DNA from: Mantis religiosa
Lineage: Eukaryota; Arthropoda; Insecta; Mantodea; Mantidae
Direction: 5' to 3'
DNA length: 64,000 bases
NCBI GenBank assembly: GCA_030765055.1
Contig: CM060947.1
Coordinates: 257,057,273-257,121,272 of the forward strand
A program made the position numbers and the translations under genes. Below are positions 32,645 through 43,251 of this stretch, piece by piece (within the stretch, counting starts at the first letter, position 1; every line of letters starts with the position of its first letter). Under the pieces are notes generated by a model. It searched no databases. It had not been told where the DNA came from and worked only from the letters and a program-made list of their open reading frames with translations.

Positions 32645-34425
32645 CTTGAACATAGCAAGGGAATGTCGTTGCCTAGATAACCAATTTTAAAACATTTGAC
32701 TATCACTTAACGTCTACTGTATTCCCTTGTAATTACAATAAGATAATGTTTATCTTGAAGTAGATAGATCAATAAGTGTTTGTACAAGAGTAGAGAAAGT
32801 CATGTAAATAAAACATTTGACTATCACTTAACGTCTACTGTATTCCCTTGTAATTACAATAAGATAATGTTTATCTTGAAATAGATAGAGCAATAAGTGT
32901 TTGTACAAGAGTAGAGAAAGTCATGTATATAAAACATTTGACTATCACTTAACGTCTACTGTATTCCCTTGTAATTACAATAAGATAATGTTTATCTTGA
33001 AATAGATAGAGCAATAAGTGTTTGTACAAGAATAGAGAAAGTCATGTATATAAAACATTTGACTATCACTTAACGTCTACTGTATTCCCTTGTAATTACA
33101 ATAAGATAATGTTTATCTTGAAGTAGATAGATCAATAAGTGTTTGTACAAGAGTAGAGAAAGTCATGTATATAAAACATTTGACTATCACTTAACGTCTA
33201 CTGTATTCCCTGGTAATTACAATAAGATAATGTTTATCTTGAAGTAGATAGATCAATAAGTGTTTGTACAAGAGTAGAGAAAGTCATGTATATAAAACAT
33301 TTGACTATCACTTAAAGTCTACTGTATTCCCTTGTAACTACAATAAGATAATGTTTATCTTGAAATAGATAGAGCAATAAGTGTTTGTACAAGAGTAGAG
33401 AAAGTCATGCATATAAAACATTTGACTATCACTTAAAGTGTACTGTATTCCCTTGTAATTACAATAAGATAATGTTTATCTTGAAGTAGATAGATCAATA
33501 AGTGTTTGTACAAGAGTAGAGAAAGTCATGTATATAAAACATTTGACTATCACTTAAAGTCTACTGTATTCCCTTGTAACTACAATAAGATAATGTTTAT
33601 CTTGAAGTAGATAGATCAATAAGTGTTTGTACAAGAGTAGAGAAAGTCATGTATATAAAACATTTGACTGTCACTTAAAGTGTACTGTATTCCCTTGTAA
33701 TTACAATAAGATAATGTTTATCTTGAAGTAGATAGATCAATAAGTGTTTGTACAAGAGTAGAGAAAGTCATGTATATAAAACATTTGACTATCACTTAAA
33801 GTCTACTGTATTCCCTTGTAACTACAATAAGATAATGTTTATCTTGAAATAGATAGAGCAATAGGTGTTTGTACAAGAGTAGAGAAAGTCATGTATATAA
33901 AACATTTGACTATCACTTAAAGTCTACTGTGTTCCCTTGTAACTACAATAAGATAATGTTTATCTTGAAGTAGATAGAGCAACAAGTGTTTGTACAAGAG
34001 TAGAGAAAGTCATGTATATAAAACATTTGACTATCACTTAAAGTCTACTGTGTTCCCCTGTAACTACAATAAGATAATGTTTATCTTGAAGTAGATAGAG
34101 CAATAAGTGTTTGTACAAGAGTAGAGAAAGTCATGTATATAAAACATTTGACTATCACTTAAAGTCTACTGTATTCCCTTGTAACTGCAATAAGATAATA
34201 TTTATCTTGAAGTAGATAGAGCAATAAGTGTTTGTACAAGAGTAGAGAAAGTAATGTATATAAAACATTTGACTATCACTTAAGTCTACTGTATTCCCTT
34301 GTAACTACAATAAGATAATATTTATCTTGAAGTATATAGAGGAATAAGTCCTTTTAAAAGAACAGAGAAAGTAATGTATATAAAACAGTTGACTACCACT
34401 TAAAGTTTACTGCTTTTATTTTTGT
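32645..34425 (+). repeat. 121-bp tandem array with hairpin motif (14 units)
   Basis: AAGATAATGTTTATCTT (one-base variant in the last units) starts at 32740, 32861, 32982, 33103 and so on, exactly 121 bp apart, in all 14 units. Units are very similar. Between about 33340 and 33830 two variants alternate (GTAACTACAA/GTAATTACAA with AGTCTACTG/AGTGTACTG), hinting at a two-unit higher-order repeat. The left boundary is the fixed block ending CCTAGATAACCAATTTTAAA. The right boundary decays. Confidence 0.95.
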
Positions 34426-35125
34426 TTAAATTTCATGTCAAGATTTAAATACATTTAGAAGCTGAAAATGTATGCATTACAGTATTTTTGTGTTGCATTA
34501 TTTAATGAAGTAATTGTTATTTTGAAATTATTAGTTGCTTCTGATTCTGTGTGGGTTATTGTTATTATTAGCGAATTTCTATCTGCAGATAAATATTTGG
34601 ATAAGTGTGGATATATAACTGATTTAAAATAGCACGGGGTTTCTGCTGAAATAATTTCGATAAATGAACAGTTGTTCATCAAGCCTCATTTCCTGTCATA
34701 TTAACTAAATGAACGCGCTTCTCGGCATGCTGAGGTCATTCTTTGTGCGATAACAACACAGAGCTGTTATATTTCTGGCTTTTTGATCGACTCCTGCAGG
34801 CAGCAACGTTCCGTAATTAAATGCACCGAGCAGTAATTCATTAATTCGTGCTTTTGTTTCGTACAATTACATTTTTATAACCTGTCAGCGATGTGGCTAT
34901 CAGCCTAAGGCAGAAAACTTCTGACAGAGGATTTGCATGCAGTTGACAGCGTTTGTCCATATACTCCCAGCACAATTGTTGTAAATGGACACAGTTAAAT
35001 GTGTAAATTAAGATTACAAAATAACAAAATGCTCTCATCTTGCACTGAGTTTGCCATAATTTTCTGTTGATGGTTTTGTACTCTAAGGGTTGATTCAGTG
35101 CTTCAACGTATGTATGAGGGTTTTT
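34426..35125. other. unassigned sequence
   Basis: No gene or repeat recognised; the minus-strand frames here lack known motifs. Confidence 0.4.
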
Positions 35126-35126
35126 T

Positions 35127-35700
35127 AATAAAGAATGAGCACAACTTTTTGAAAACGTTCCTTTACTCATCCTCATAATTATGATGGTCCTTCTCAAAAT
35201 AGTCTCCCCTGAATGCTATGCACTTTTTCCAGCGTTTCTGCCAATCTTCTAGACATGCTGGAAACCATATTTTGAGAGATCCTTCAAAATCGCCTGCGCA
35301 GCCTTCACCACTACTTTTGATGATGCATAATGCCTCCCACGAAGGCCTTTCTTGAAGTTTGGGAATAGAAAAAGTCTTATGGGTCTAAATCCGGACTATA
35401 GGGAGGGTGAGGGATGCACTTGACGTTGATGTTTGCAAGATATTCAGCAACAACATTGGTATAGCATCCAGCCTGCTTAATGAAATGTGGTATTTTGCGC
35501 CTGATATTGATCTGTAATATTTTCGAGACATCCCTGTAGTATTGTCCAGTTACTGATGTATGTACAAGTACAACATGCTGATAAACCATTCCATGAATAT
35601 CAAAGATTGAAATGACCATAACTTTCACAGCAGAAGCAACCACATTTGTCGCATTACCTCCCTCAGTAAAGGCCGTTTGATGACGATTATTCAACAACTG
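35127..35700 (-). pseudogene. mariner family B transposase, C-terminal half
   Basis: Minus-strand frames include VKVMVISIFDIHGMVYQHVV, TSVTGQYYRDVSK, KIPHFIKQAGCYTNVVAEYL and PHPPYSPDLDP. The C-terminal end reads RKCIAFRGDYFEKDHHNYED in another frame. The 35127 end (TAATAAAGAATGAGCACAAC) matches the terminal repeat of the copy at 46967. The second Asp block (normally DNARPH) is deleted and the third is mutated. The copy abuts an opposite-strand mariner at 35720. Confidence 0.75.
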
Positions 35701-35719
35701 GGTTATTCAAAGTTTGTTC

Positions 35720-36490
35720 ACGTTGGGTACTAAAAATGTTTACCGCCCAAAACAAAGAAACAAGGAAACCAATAGCCTCCGAACACTTGCAGCGCTTCAA
35801 TTTGGAAGAAGAGGAGTTTCTGGAGAAAAATTGTTACAGGAGACGAAAGTGGGTTAATTTTTTTGAACCTGAATCAAAGAAGCAGTCAATGGAATTGCAT
35901 CACACAACGTCACCGAAGGAATAAAAATTCAAAACTCAGCTGTCGGCAGGTAAAGTTATGGCAACAGTGTTTTGGGATGCAGAGGGTGTGCTTATGATTG
36001 ATTTTTTGGAGCAAGGATGCACAATAAATTCTGTCCAATAAGTAAGAACTCTCAAAAAGCTGAAAGTACGTCTTTGCCGAGTTCGTCCAACAAAAACCTT
36101 GGCGGACGTTCATCTTTTGCATGACAATGCAAGACCACACACCAGCCGTTACAGCACTGCAGAAATTGAGAAATTGGGATGGTAAGTCTTACCTCACTGA
36201 CCTGGCACCATCAGACATTCATCTGTTCGGGCCACTAAAGGAGGCTCATCGTGGGATTCATTTTGAAGATGAGGAGGCTGTGAAAACGTCCGTACGTCAA
36301 TGGTTTAGGAAGCAAGACCGTGTGTTTTACCACACTGGAATACATGCCATAGTTAAAAGGTGGACCAAAACTGTGGAAAAGGACGGAGATTATATTGAAT
36401 AGTGACAAATTAATCGCCAATGTTGTAGTTTTCCAGCTATGTAAATTGTATTCAGTTTTCTTGGCAATTAAAAAAGAATAGAAATAGGAG
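35720..36490 (+). pseudogene. mariner transposase relic, catalytic region
   Basis: Plus-strand pieces in order: KMFTAQNKETRKPIASEHLQ-like start (35737), RFNLEEEEFLEK, IVTGDES (first Asp, visible only after a frameshift near 35830) and NFFEPESKKQSMELHHTTSP. AGKVMATVFWDAEGVLMIDF, LRRVRPTKNLGDVHLLHDNARPH (second Asp near 36125) and LTDLAPSDIHLFGPLKEAHR (third Asp) follow. The frame ends KTVEKDGDYIE with a stop at 36400-36402. All three acidic residues exist but in different frames, and the N-terminal DNA-binding part is missing. Confidence 0.82.
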
Positions 36491-36519
36491 GCATTAATTT
36501 TTGACCCACTCCCATATAT

Positions 36520-36744
36520 ATATATATCTTTTGTGCGTATGCCACTTATGGCGAACCCCCCGGGATGGGAAGTTGAGATGAGTGATTACCCGCTTAGAAG
36601 GAGTCGCGGCGAGCTTCTTAAGTCACAGAATGCTGATTCAGAGTCTCCCCTCCACTGGGAAGCCAAAGTTACATTTACAATAGCATTTTTGCAATAGTTC
36701 CTTTTCGGGAGGGGCTGTACTATGACTTAGCTACTAGCAGTTCC

Positions 36745-36801
<57 letters not shown>

Positions 36802-36802
36802 T
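36520..36802. repeat. unassigned GC-richer block ending in (TC)n
   Basis: A short (TA)n near 36514, a GC-richer stretch (GGCGAACCCCCCGGGATGGG near 36550) and a pure (TC)27-like run from about 36748 to 36801. No second copy was seen in the window. Confidence 0.6.
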
Positions 36803-36874
36803 ATCCATCAATCAGCAAGTAAGCTTTACAGATGTTTCTTATAGAGAGAGTTAGTAACATAGCACATAACAATT

Positions 36875-37125
36875 GAGTCGGCTTTGGTAGCATACCTGGT
36901 AGCATGTCTGCCTCTAAGTTCAAGAGAGGGGTCCGTAGTTCGAATCTCGGTCAGGGTGAGTTACCTGGATAAAGTCTTTTCCTGGCTTTTCCCTTATCTT
37001 TAAAGACGGATGTTGGCGTAGCTCTAAGCTCCATGGATTCTGGACACATTTGAGCATCATTTCACCCACTTCATTCACAGTCAGATATGACTTAACGTTG
37101 GAGGACATAAATAGAAAAAAAAAAC
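36875..37125 (+). mobile_element. SINE1, full-length monomer
   Basis: The best single copy. It has an A-box-like CCTGGTAGCATGTCTGCC and a B box GTAGTTCGAATCTCGGTCAG. The body reads GGTGAGTTACCTGGATAAAG and TTCCCTTATCTTTAAAGACG. The tail reads CATTCACAGTCAGATATGAC, TTAACGTTGGAGGACATAAA and an A-rich end. Everything from TTATC to TTAACGTTGGAGG equals one unit of the 108-bp arrays. This is the key to their origin. Confidence 0.85.
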
Positions 37126-37204
37126 ACATAACAATGGAGGTAGCCGTGAACGGCTCCTCTAAGTAAATATGGCAGGATAACTGTAACACAAATTAGATAT
37201 CTTT

Positions 37205-37345
37205 TTAATTTAATAGGTGGAAATTAATCATTTCTTCACACTAGCCCTACATAGGCTAAGGTTTTATACGGATAGAGTCAACATAAAAAATCCGTGGTTC
37301 AAATCCCGGCCATGGCATTGAATTTTTCATGTTGACTCTATCCAT
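37205..37345. mobile_element. tRNA-like element, minimal inverted copy
   Basis: The left arm (GGTGGAAATTAATCATTTCT to GAGTCAACAT) is followed directly by half a tRNA-like module (ATCCGTGGTTCAAATCCCGG) and the start of the right arm (TTTTTCATGTTGACTCTATC). It is an internally deleted version of E0. Confidence 0.65.
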
Positions 37346-37410
37346 ACAAATTAGGGACTTTACGTGTGATAGTAGTCACTCGTCTGGGTCGTGTGTACTG
37401 GAGAGGACAC

Positions 37411-37638
37411 TCAGGAGAAGATCTTGTGGCAGTCTGCGCTTGAGGCGAGCTGGTTGGCGAGTGCGAGCGCCAAGATGTTAGCTAACAGCTCCACGGACCT
37501 CCTGAAGATGGTAAAAGAAACATCGTGCCAGCCGGCGTATGTATAGGTGTAAGGGTTGAAGACCAAATTCTTGATGAAGTTGGTTTCTGACGAACCATGG
37601 AGCATCTTTTCTTTCTGTATGCCCAGAAGAAGTTCCAA
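37411..37638 (-). CDS. unrecognised coding-like segment (possible host exon or retrocopy)
   Basis: Minus-strand frame of about 75 codons ending with TGA at 37411-37413. It includes KMLHGSSETNFIKNLVFNPY, TYTYAGWHDVSFTIFRRSVE and LLANILALALANQLASSADC, closing HKIFS. Third positions are rich in C and G (AAC TTC ATC AAG, CTC GCC AAC CAG), unlike the AT-rich neighbourhood. It does not follow any repeat family here. The frame is open further upstream, so the true start is unknown, and I see no clear splice acceptor. I do not recognise the protein. It is the best candidate for non-transposon coding DNA in the window. Confidence 0.4.
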   Translation of the reverse strand: MELLLGIQKEKMLHGSSETNFIKNLVFNPYTYTYAGWHDVSFTIFRRSVELLANILALALANQLASSADCHKIFS

Positions 37639-38083
37639 TTTGGAACATTCCGTACTTTTTGTGTATTTACAATATATTTACAACAATTTTCAGTTATTTT
37701 TGTAACAGAACATTTTCAGCAAATTCTATCTCGATTAAGAAATATTTTAGGAAACTTATGGAGTTCAACACTTCGTATATTTATGTAAAATCTCTAAACA
37801 AGTATGGGTAAAATACAGAATATAAACACATTATTAACACTGCTTAAATTAATGATTTTAATAAAGATTTTATACACAAAAGGTTAGAAAAATCAATATA
37901 ACAAAAGTCATAGATGAAGTTTCCACTCTTAAAAATAAAAAAAGATTATATCTTCAAAAAATTTACTTATAAATCATAGGCAAATAAAAATTTACAAAAC
38001 AATTTCAAACAATTTGGTTTAATACTGGCACCTCAAAATAAATACAGGATAAAAATGACTACAATTTTATAAAAGAACTATAT

Positions 38084-38173
38084 GGTATTTATCAAATTAA
38101 CTGTTTAGAATGCGATAAGATTTACATTGGTAGGAACAAACGCAATTTGGAAACCAGAGCAAAGGAAGAAAAC
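38084..38173 (+). pseudogene. PLE GIY-YIG endonuclease fragment
   Basis: Reads GIYQINCLECDKIYIGRNKR followed by NLETRAKEE: the GIY and YIG motifs with correct spacing and the conserved Arg (R of TRA). The cysteine pair (C-x2-C) between the two motifs is typical of Penelope-like elements. Stops surround it, and the reverse transcriptase part upstream is not recognisable. It is a different lineage from the PLEs at 16.3 and 52.4 kb. Confidence 0.7.
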
Positions 38174-38199
38174 CCAAACTTCTAGTTCATCAAGATACA

Positions 38200-39360
38200 G
38201 ACAGAGACGCAATTATCGCCTCCAATGAGTTCACCAAACCAACGTCCATTAGTCGACAAAAGCTGATGATGTTAGGAAGATTCTAATAAAACGTGCTCTA
38301 GGTGAATATTAGGAATAAGTGAAGCATTGAGTATTACTTCGACTCAAAATTATATTAATTTTGTACTTCATTGTATCATAGTCCTTTGACATTGAAATAT
38401 ATCAGTATTTAAGGGATGAAATTCATTGTATAATGACTGCATTCTATGCATATTTGAATTAGTAATAGTAAAGTTGTGTTGCTATAATGTTCAGTAATTC
38501 TTAATACGTCATATGTTTTTATGTACACTACAGGGGGACAGAGGTCTATCACGCCTGACACCCTTAGGATGCATGGATTAGGGGGGAACCGAAAAGGTCC
38601 ACAGGTCATAGACAGTCGTTCACGCAGTGTCCTTACAGATCGGGCTTGAAAATAAATACCTCAAACATAAATAAATGCAGTGTCCACTATTATTGTAAGT
38701 GACAAGGTAATACCTGGTAGAAGACGTGACAATTTCCCACAGTACGTGACAATATGTGTAATTTTGGTCAGGTATATTTTATCCATTAACCAAACGCCGC
38801 TAAAGTGAAAGCTTCACTAATGCTGTTTTCAAATACTGGCAAATTGTCTGCTCAAAGCCTAAAGTGCTTTTATATTTTGACGGTATCTGACAGCTATTGC
38901 TGGCGGTGGAATATATTTTTTGTTCCCGCAGGTACAGTCCCGTACATAAATCTGTCTGGAAGGTTCCGCTAATTGACGTGAGGCAAGCAATGAATATGGT
39001 ACTTAGGTGCGGCACCATTCATTAGCTCTCGCCTCACTAATTGGCGAGCCTACACTTTACAGCGTGTAATGCCCCCAGAGCATTTCGCTTCCCCGCTACT
39101 GCATGCCCTGGTTTCCTCTAATGCTGCTGAACGTACAAAGATCATGCAAATAAATATACCACGTATTAACTTAACATGCTTTCTTTAACGAACTCTACCT
39201 CAAAGTTACCAACTTTAACTTTATAAAAAGCCATATTTGCTTCCCGCTTCAGTCAAATTTTTCTTACAGCTGACCGCTATATGATGTACTTTCTTATCCT
39301 CTCTTTCTATTGTCAATATCAAAATTCCTAGCCAACATATTTAGGGTATATGGCACCGTG
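38200..39360. other. unassigned sequence
   Basis: No gene or repeat recognised. Small minus-strand frames at 38409-38609 and 38800-39018 have no family features. Confidence 0.4.
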
Positions 39361-39364
39361 TCTC

Positions 39365-40700
39365 TCTTATATTCAAGAAGCCCCGAGTTTGAATATCGGT
39401 CAGGATGAGATGTCTCCGTAAGTTAGTTTTCAACGGTTTTCCCTTTATCCTAACAGACGAATGCCAAATAACCCAACACTCTGATAAACCCGACCTCATA
39501 TGAGTATAATTTCATTCATCATCCAATATGACTTAAAATGGGAAGTTTTCTCCTAACCTGAAAGATAAATGCCTGATAACTCTAAGCTCTTTCTATCCTG
39601 TACTCATTTGAACATCATTTTATTTGTGGAAACGTAGAGTCAGACTGGAAAATTCAATGCCATAGCCGGGATTTGAACCACGGATCTTCTGGTTTCCGTC
39701 CAGCCGCACTACCATTGTGCTACTATGGCCAACGTGCCGATATGACATTAAATTCCCCAACTTACTCGTATTTTCCCGGTAAACCAACGACTCAGTTAGG
39801 GAATTTAATGTCATATCGGCACTTTGGCCATAGTAGCACAATGGTAGTGCGGCTGGACGGAAACCAGAAGATCCGTGGTTCAAATCCCGGCTATGGCATT
39901 GAATTTTTCAGAATTTTCCCGGTAAACCAACGAGTCAGTTGGGGAATTTAATGTCATATCGGCACGTTGGCCATAGTAGCACAATGGTAGTGCGGCTGGA
40001 CGGAAACCAGAAGATCCGTGGTTCAAATCCCGGCTATGGCATTGAATTTTTCAGTCTGATTCTACGTTTCCACAATTTAGCCTACACACGGCTAGTGTGA
40101 AAGAATAATTAATTTCCATTAATTAACCTAATAGTGGTATACTATAAAAAACCCGGGCCTTAAAGTACTTATATGTAGTAAGTCGCCATTAAAGTAGTTC
40201 TATCATGTGTTTATGAGAACTCCTAAGTGGTTTACCGGGAAAATGCGAGTCAGTTGGGGAATTTAATGTCATATCGGCACGTTGGCTATAGTAGCACAAT
40301 GGTAGTGCGGCTGGACGGAAACCAGAAGATCCGTGGTTCAAATCCCGGCTATGGCATTGAATTTTTCAGTCTGACTCTACGTTTCCACAATTTAGCCTAC
40401 ACACGGCCAGTGTGAAAGAATAATTAATTTCCATCATTTCATTTATCGTTCGATATGACCTAACTTTGGAGGTTTTCTCTTATCCTGGAAGAAGAATGTC
40501 TGGTAACTCAAAGCTGTATGTACCCTATCCTCTATTGAACATCATTTCATTCATCGTACGATATAACTTAACGTTTGAGGTTTTCCCTTACAATGAAAGA
40601 TTAATGCCTGGCATCTCTAAGCCTTATGTACTCTATACTCATTTGAACGTCATTTCGTCACCACATATGACCTGACATTAGAGGACATAACTTAAAACAA
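39365..40700 (+). mobile_element. SINE1 with short expanded tail, split by composite element E2
   Basis: The head (39365-39430; B-box-like GAGTTTGAATATCGGTCAGG) is followed by about two 108-bp units up to 39625. The array resumes at 40445 for two more units and ends ATTAGAGGACATAACTTAAA, a proper SINE1 tail. Head and tail in one copy support the view that arrays are expanded SINEs. Confidence 0.75.
39613..40444. mobile_element. tRNA-like composite element E2
   Basis: Flanked by 13-bp near-identical direct repeats (CATCATTTTATTT at 39613 and CATCATTTCATTT at 40432), although these also fit array sequence. It contains an inverted tRNA-like module (about 39660-39735), a direct one (39825-39898), another direct one (39965-40040), one 134-bp unit (about 40125-40255), and a last direct module (40280-40358). 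Acceptor halves GCCATAG/CTATGGC pair fully. The D-stem is GCAC/GTGC here against GCTC/GAGC in E1 and E3. Confidence 0.8.
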
Positions 40701-41965
40701 AATATCTAGAAAGTCCAGGTCTTTCTCTACCCTTGTACAAACACTTATTGCTCTGTCTACTTCAAGATAAACATTATCTTATTGTAGTTTCAAGGGAATA
40801 CAGTAGACTTTAAGTAATAGTCAAATGTTTTATATACATAACTTTCTCCACTCTTGTACAAATACTTATTGTTCTATATACTTCAAGATAAACATTATCT
40901 TACTGTAGTTACCAGGGAATAAAGTAGACTAAGTGTTATTCAAATGTTTTATATACATGAATTTCTCTACTCTTGTACAAACACTTATTCCTCTATCTAC
41001 TTCAAGATAAACATTATCTTATTGTAGTTACAAGGGAATACAGTAGACTTTAAGTAATAGTCAAATGTTTTATATACATAACTTTCTCTACTCTTGTACA
41101 AACACTTAATGCTCTATATACTTCAAGATAAACTTTATCTTATTGTAGTTACAAAGGAGTACAGTAGACTTTAAGTGATAGTCAAATGTTTTATATACAT
41201 GACTTTCTCTACTCTTGTACAAACACTTATTGCTCTATTTGCTTCAGGATAAACATTATCTTATTGTAGTTACAAGGGAATACAGTAGACTTTAAGTGAT
41301 AGTCAAATGTTTTATATACATGACTTTCTCTACTCCTGTAGAAACACTTATTGCTCTATCTACTTCAAGATAAACATTATCTTATTGTAGTTACAAGGGA
41401 ATACAGTAGATTTTATGTGATAGTCAAATGTTTTATATACATAACTTTCTCTACTCTTGTACAAACACTTAATGCTCTATATTCTTCAAGATAAACTTTA
41501 TCTTATTGTAGTTACAAAGGAGTACAGTAGACTTTAAGTGATAGTCAAATGTTTTATATACATGACTTTCTCTACATTTGTACAAACACTTATTGCTCTA
41601 TCTACTTCAAGTTAAACATTATCTTATTGTAGTTACAAGGGAATACAGTAGATTTTATGTGATAGTCAAATGTTTTATATACATGACTTTCTCTACTCCT
41701 GTACAAACACTTATTGCTCTATCTACTTCAAGATAAACATTATCTTATTGTAGTTACAAGGGATACAGTAGATTTTATGTCATAGTCAAATGTTTTATAT
41801 ACATGACTTTCTCTACTCTTGTACAAACACTTATTGCTCTATCTACTTCAAGATAAACGTTATCTTATTGTTGTTACAAGGAAATAGAGTAGATTTAAAG
41901 TGATTGTCGAATGTTTTAAAACTGGTTTTCTAGGTGTAGACATTCTCTTATTATTTCCAAACATA
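40700..41965 (-). repeat. 121-bp tandem array, minus orientation (about 10 units)
   Basis: Complement of the 32.6 kb array: AAGATAAACATTATCTT every 121 bp, with AAATGTTTTATATACATGAC and TACAAGGGAATACAGTAGAC. The right end has the fixed block TTTTAAAACTGGTTTTCTAG followed by CCAAACATAAAAAA. The left end is ragged. Confidence 0.94.
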
Positions 41966-42800
41966 AAAAACTGAAATACGACGTGCTGATTGAGAGATGT
42001 TTAAGTGCTGTTTGAGAGAGAGAAAAGCTTCACTAGGGAGGCATTGTTTTAACGTATCCTAGACTTTTTGTGCAGGAATACTTTCTTTATTATTTATTCA
42101 TTAGGGTTTACCAGAAGGAAGAGGACTTTTAAGGACATCCGGAGGAAATTGAAGATATACTTTCATTTAATCAGAGTTTCTTAAATTTTAATAAAAATTC
42201 CTTAGATAAAACGAAAGTTTTAAAGTTTTCAAAATTTACTATATGACCTACATTTGGGGAATTATTTTAAAAACTTCGTGTCGCATCCTCAAATTAAATA
42301 CCAAGTTCATTTTTAAACTGAACGCTTCATTTTTGGCTTATACTCTCCTCACAGACACAGTTTCTAAAAGTCTTATTTTTTATTACATTGGACTCGAAAC
42401 AGACATTTCCGCTAAATCTCCACATCAAAAGTTTGACTAGAACACAGTACTTTCCCTTTAGAGAAAGTAAAAACGAAGTATTACGTACATATGATTGATA
42501 CAAACGTTGGCCTCAGGTGACGTGAAAAATGTGACACTGGGTTCATTAAAGATGCATGTAACCGTTAACTATTAATGGGACAGAGTACACATTTCATTGT
42601 GCTCTGTCATGACACTGTCACCCTATGGTGCGGTCAACGCAACATTCAAATTCATCTACCGCGTTAATGCTTCAATTGTCCTGTAATCACTTCTGCTAGC
42701 ATTTTAATTGTACAGATCAGTTGTCATAAAAAAGCAACAGAAATTTTATTTTACCTTAAAGACCGCGAAATTAAACAATTTCCGTTATTTGGCTGAATTT
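41966..42800. other. AT-rich spacer
   Basis: No recognised gene or repeat. Confidence 0.4.
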
Positions 42801-42849
42801 GTTCAATATTGAGCATGATGTATATGGAAATCAAGATAGGACGTATAAA

Positions 42850-43251
42850 ATATTAAGAGAACTGAATAAAAGAGGAAAAGATAAACTCCAGTTAAGTCCT
42901 ATATCAGAACAAAAATGAACTTTAGAGAACACAGAACTGGAAATACAATTTTTTCACCACGTATGAAAATATGGCTCCAATAACAAACGAAGAATTCAAT
43001 AGAAATAAGAAACCATTTGGATGTGATCAATTAAATTTGGAACGCATAAAATATGCACCTGTGTGTTTACATAGCAGTTTGCTTGATACTTCTAATCTTT
43101 GTTAGAGGTCTGGGCATATCCCTGAAGAATGGAATACAGCGTTGGTGATAGCAATTTTTATGAAAGGCGAAAGAGAAAAATGTGACAACTACAGAGGAAT
43201 TAGTCTGCTGTGCTCAGTGTATAAACTATATGCTAAAATAGTTTGTTTAAT
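42850..43251 (+). pseudogene. RTE-like LINE, N-terminal reverse transcriptase part
   Basis: Broken frames give PITNEEFNRNKKPFGCDQLN, then SGHIPEEWNTALVIAIFMKG and EREKCDNYRGISLLCSVYKL. NYRGISLL is the first conserved reverse-transcriptase block, and the EW-NxxLV..I-KG lead-in is typical of LINEs. The frame is cut by the mariner at 43254 and resumes at 46595. Confidence 0.75.
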
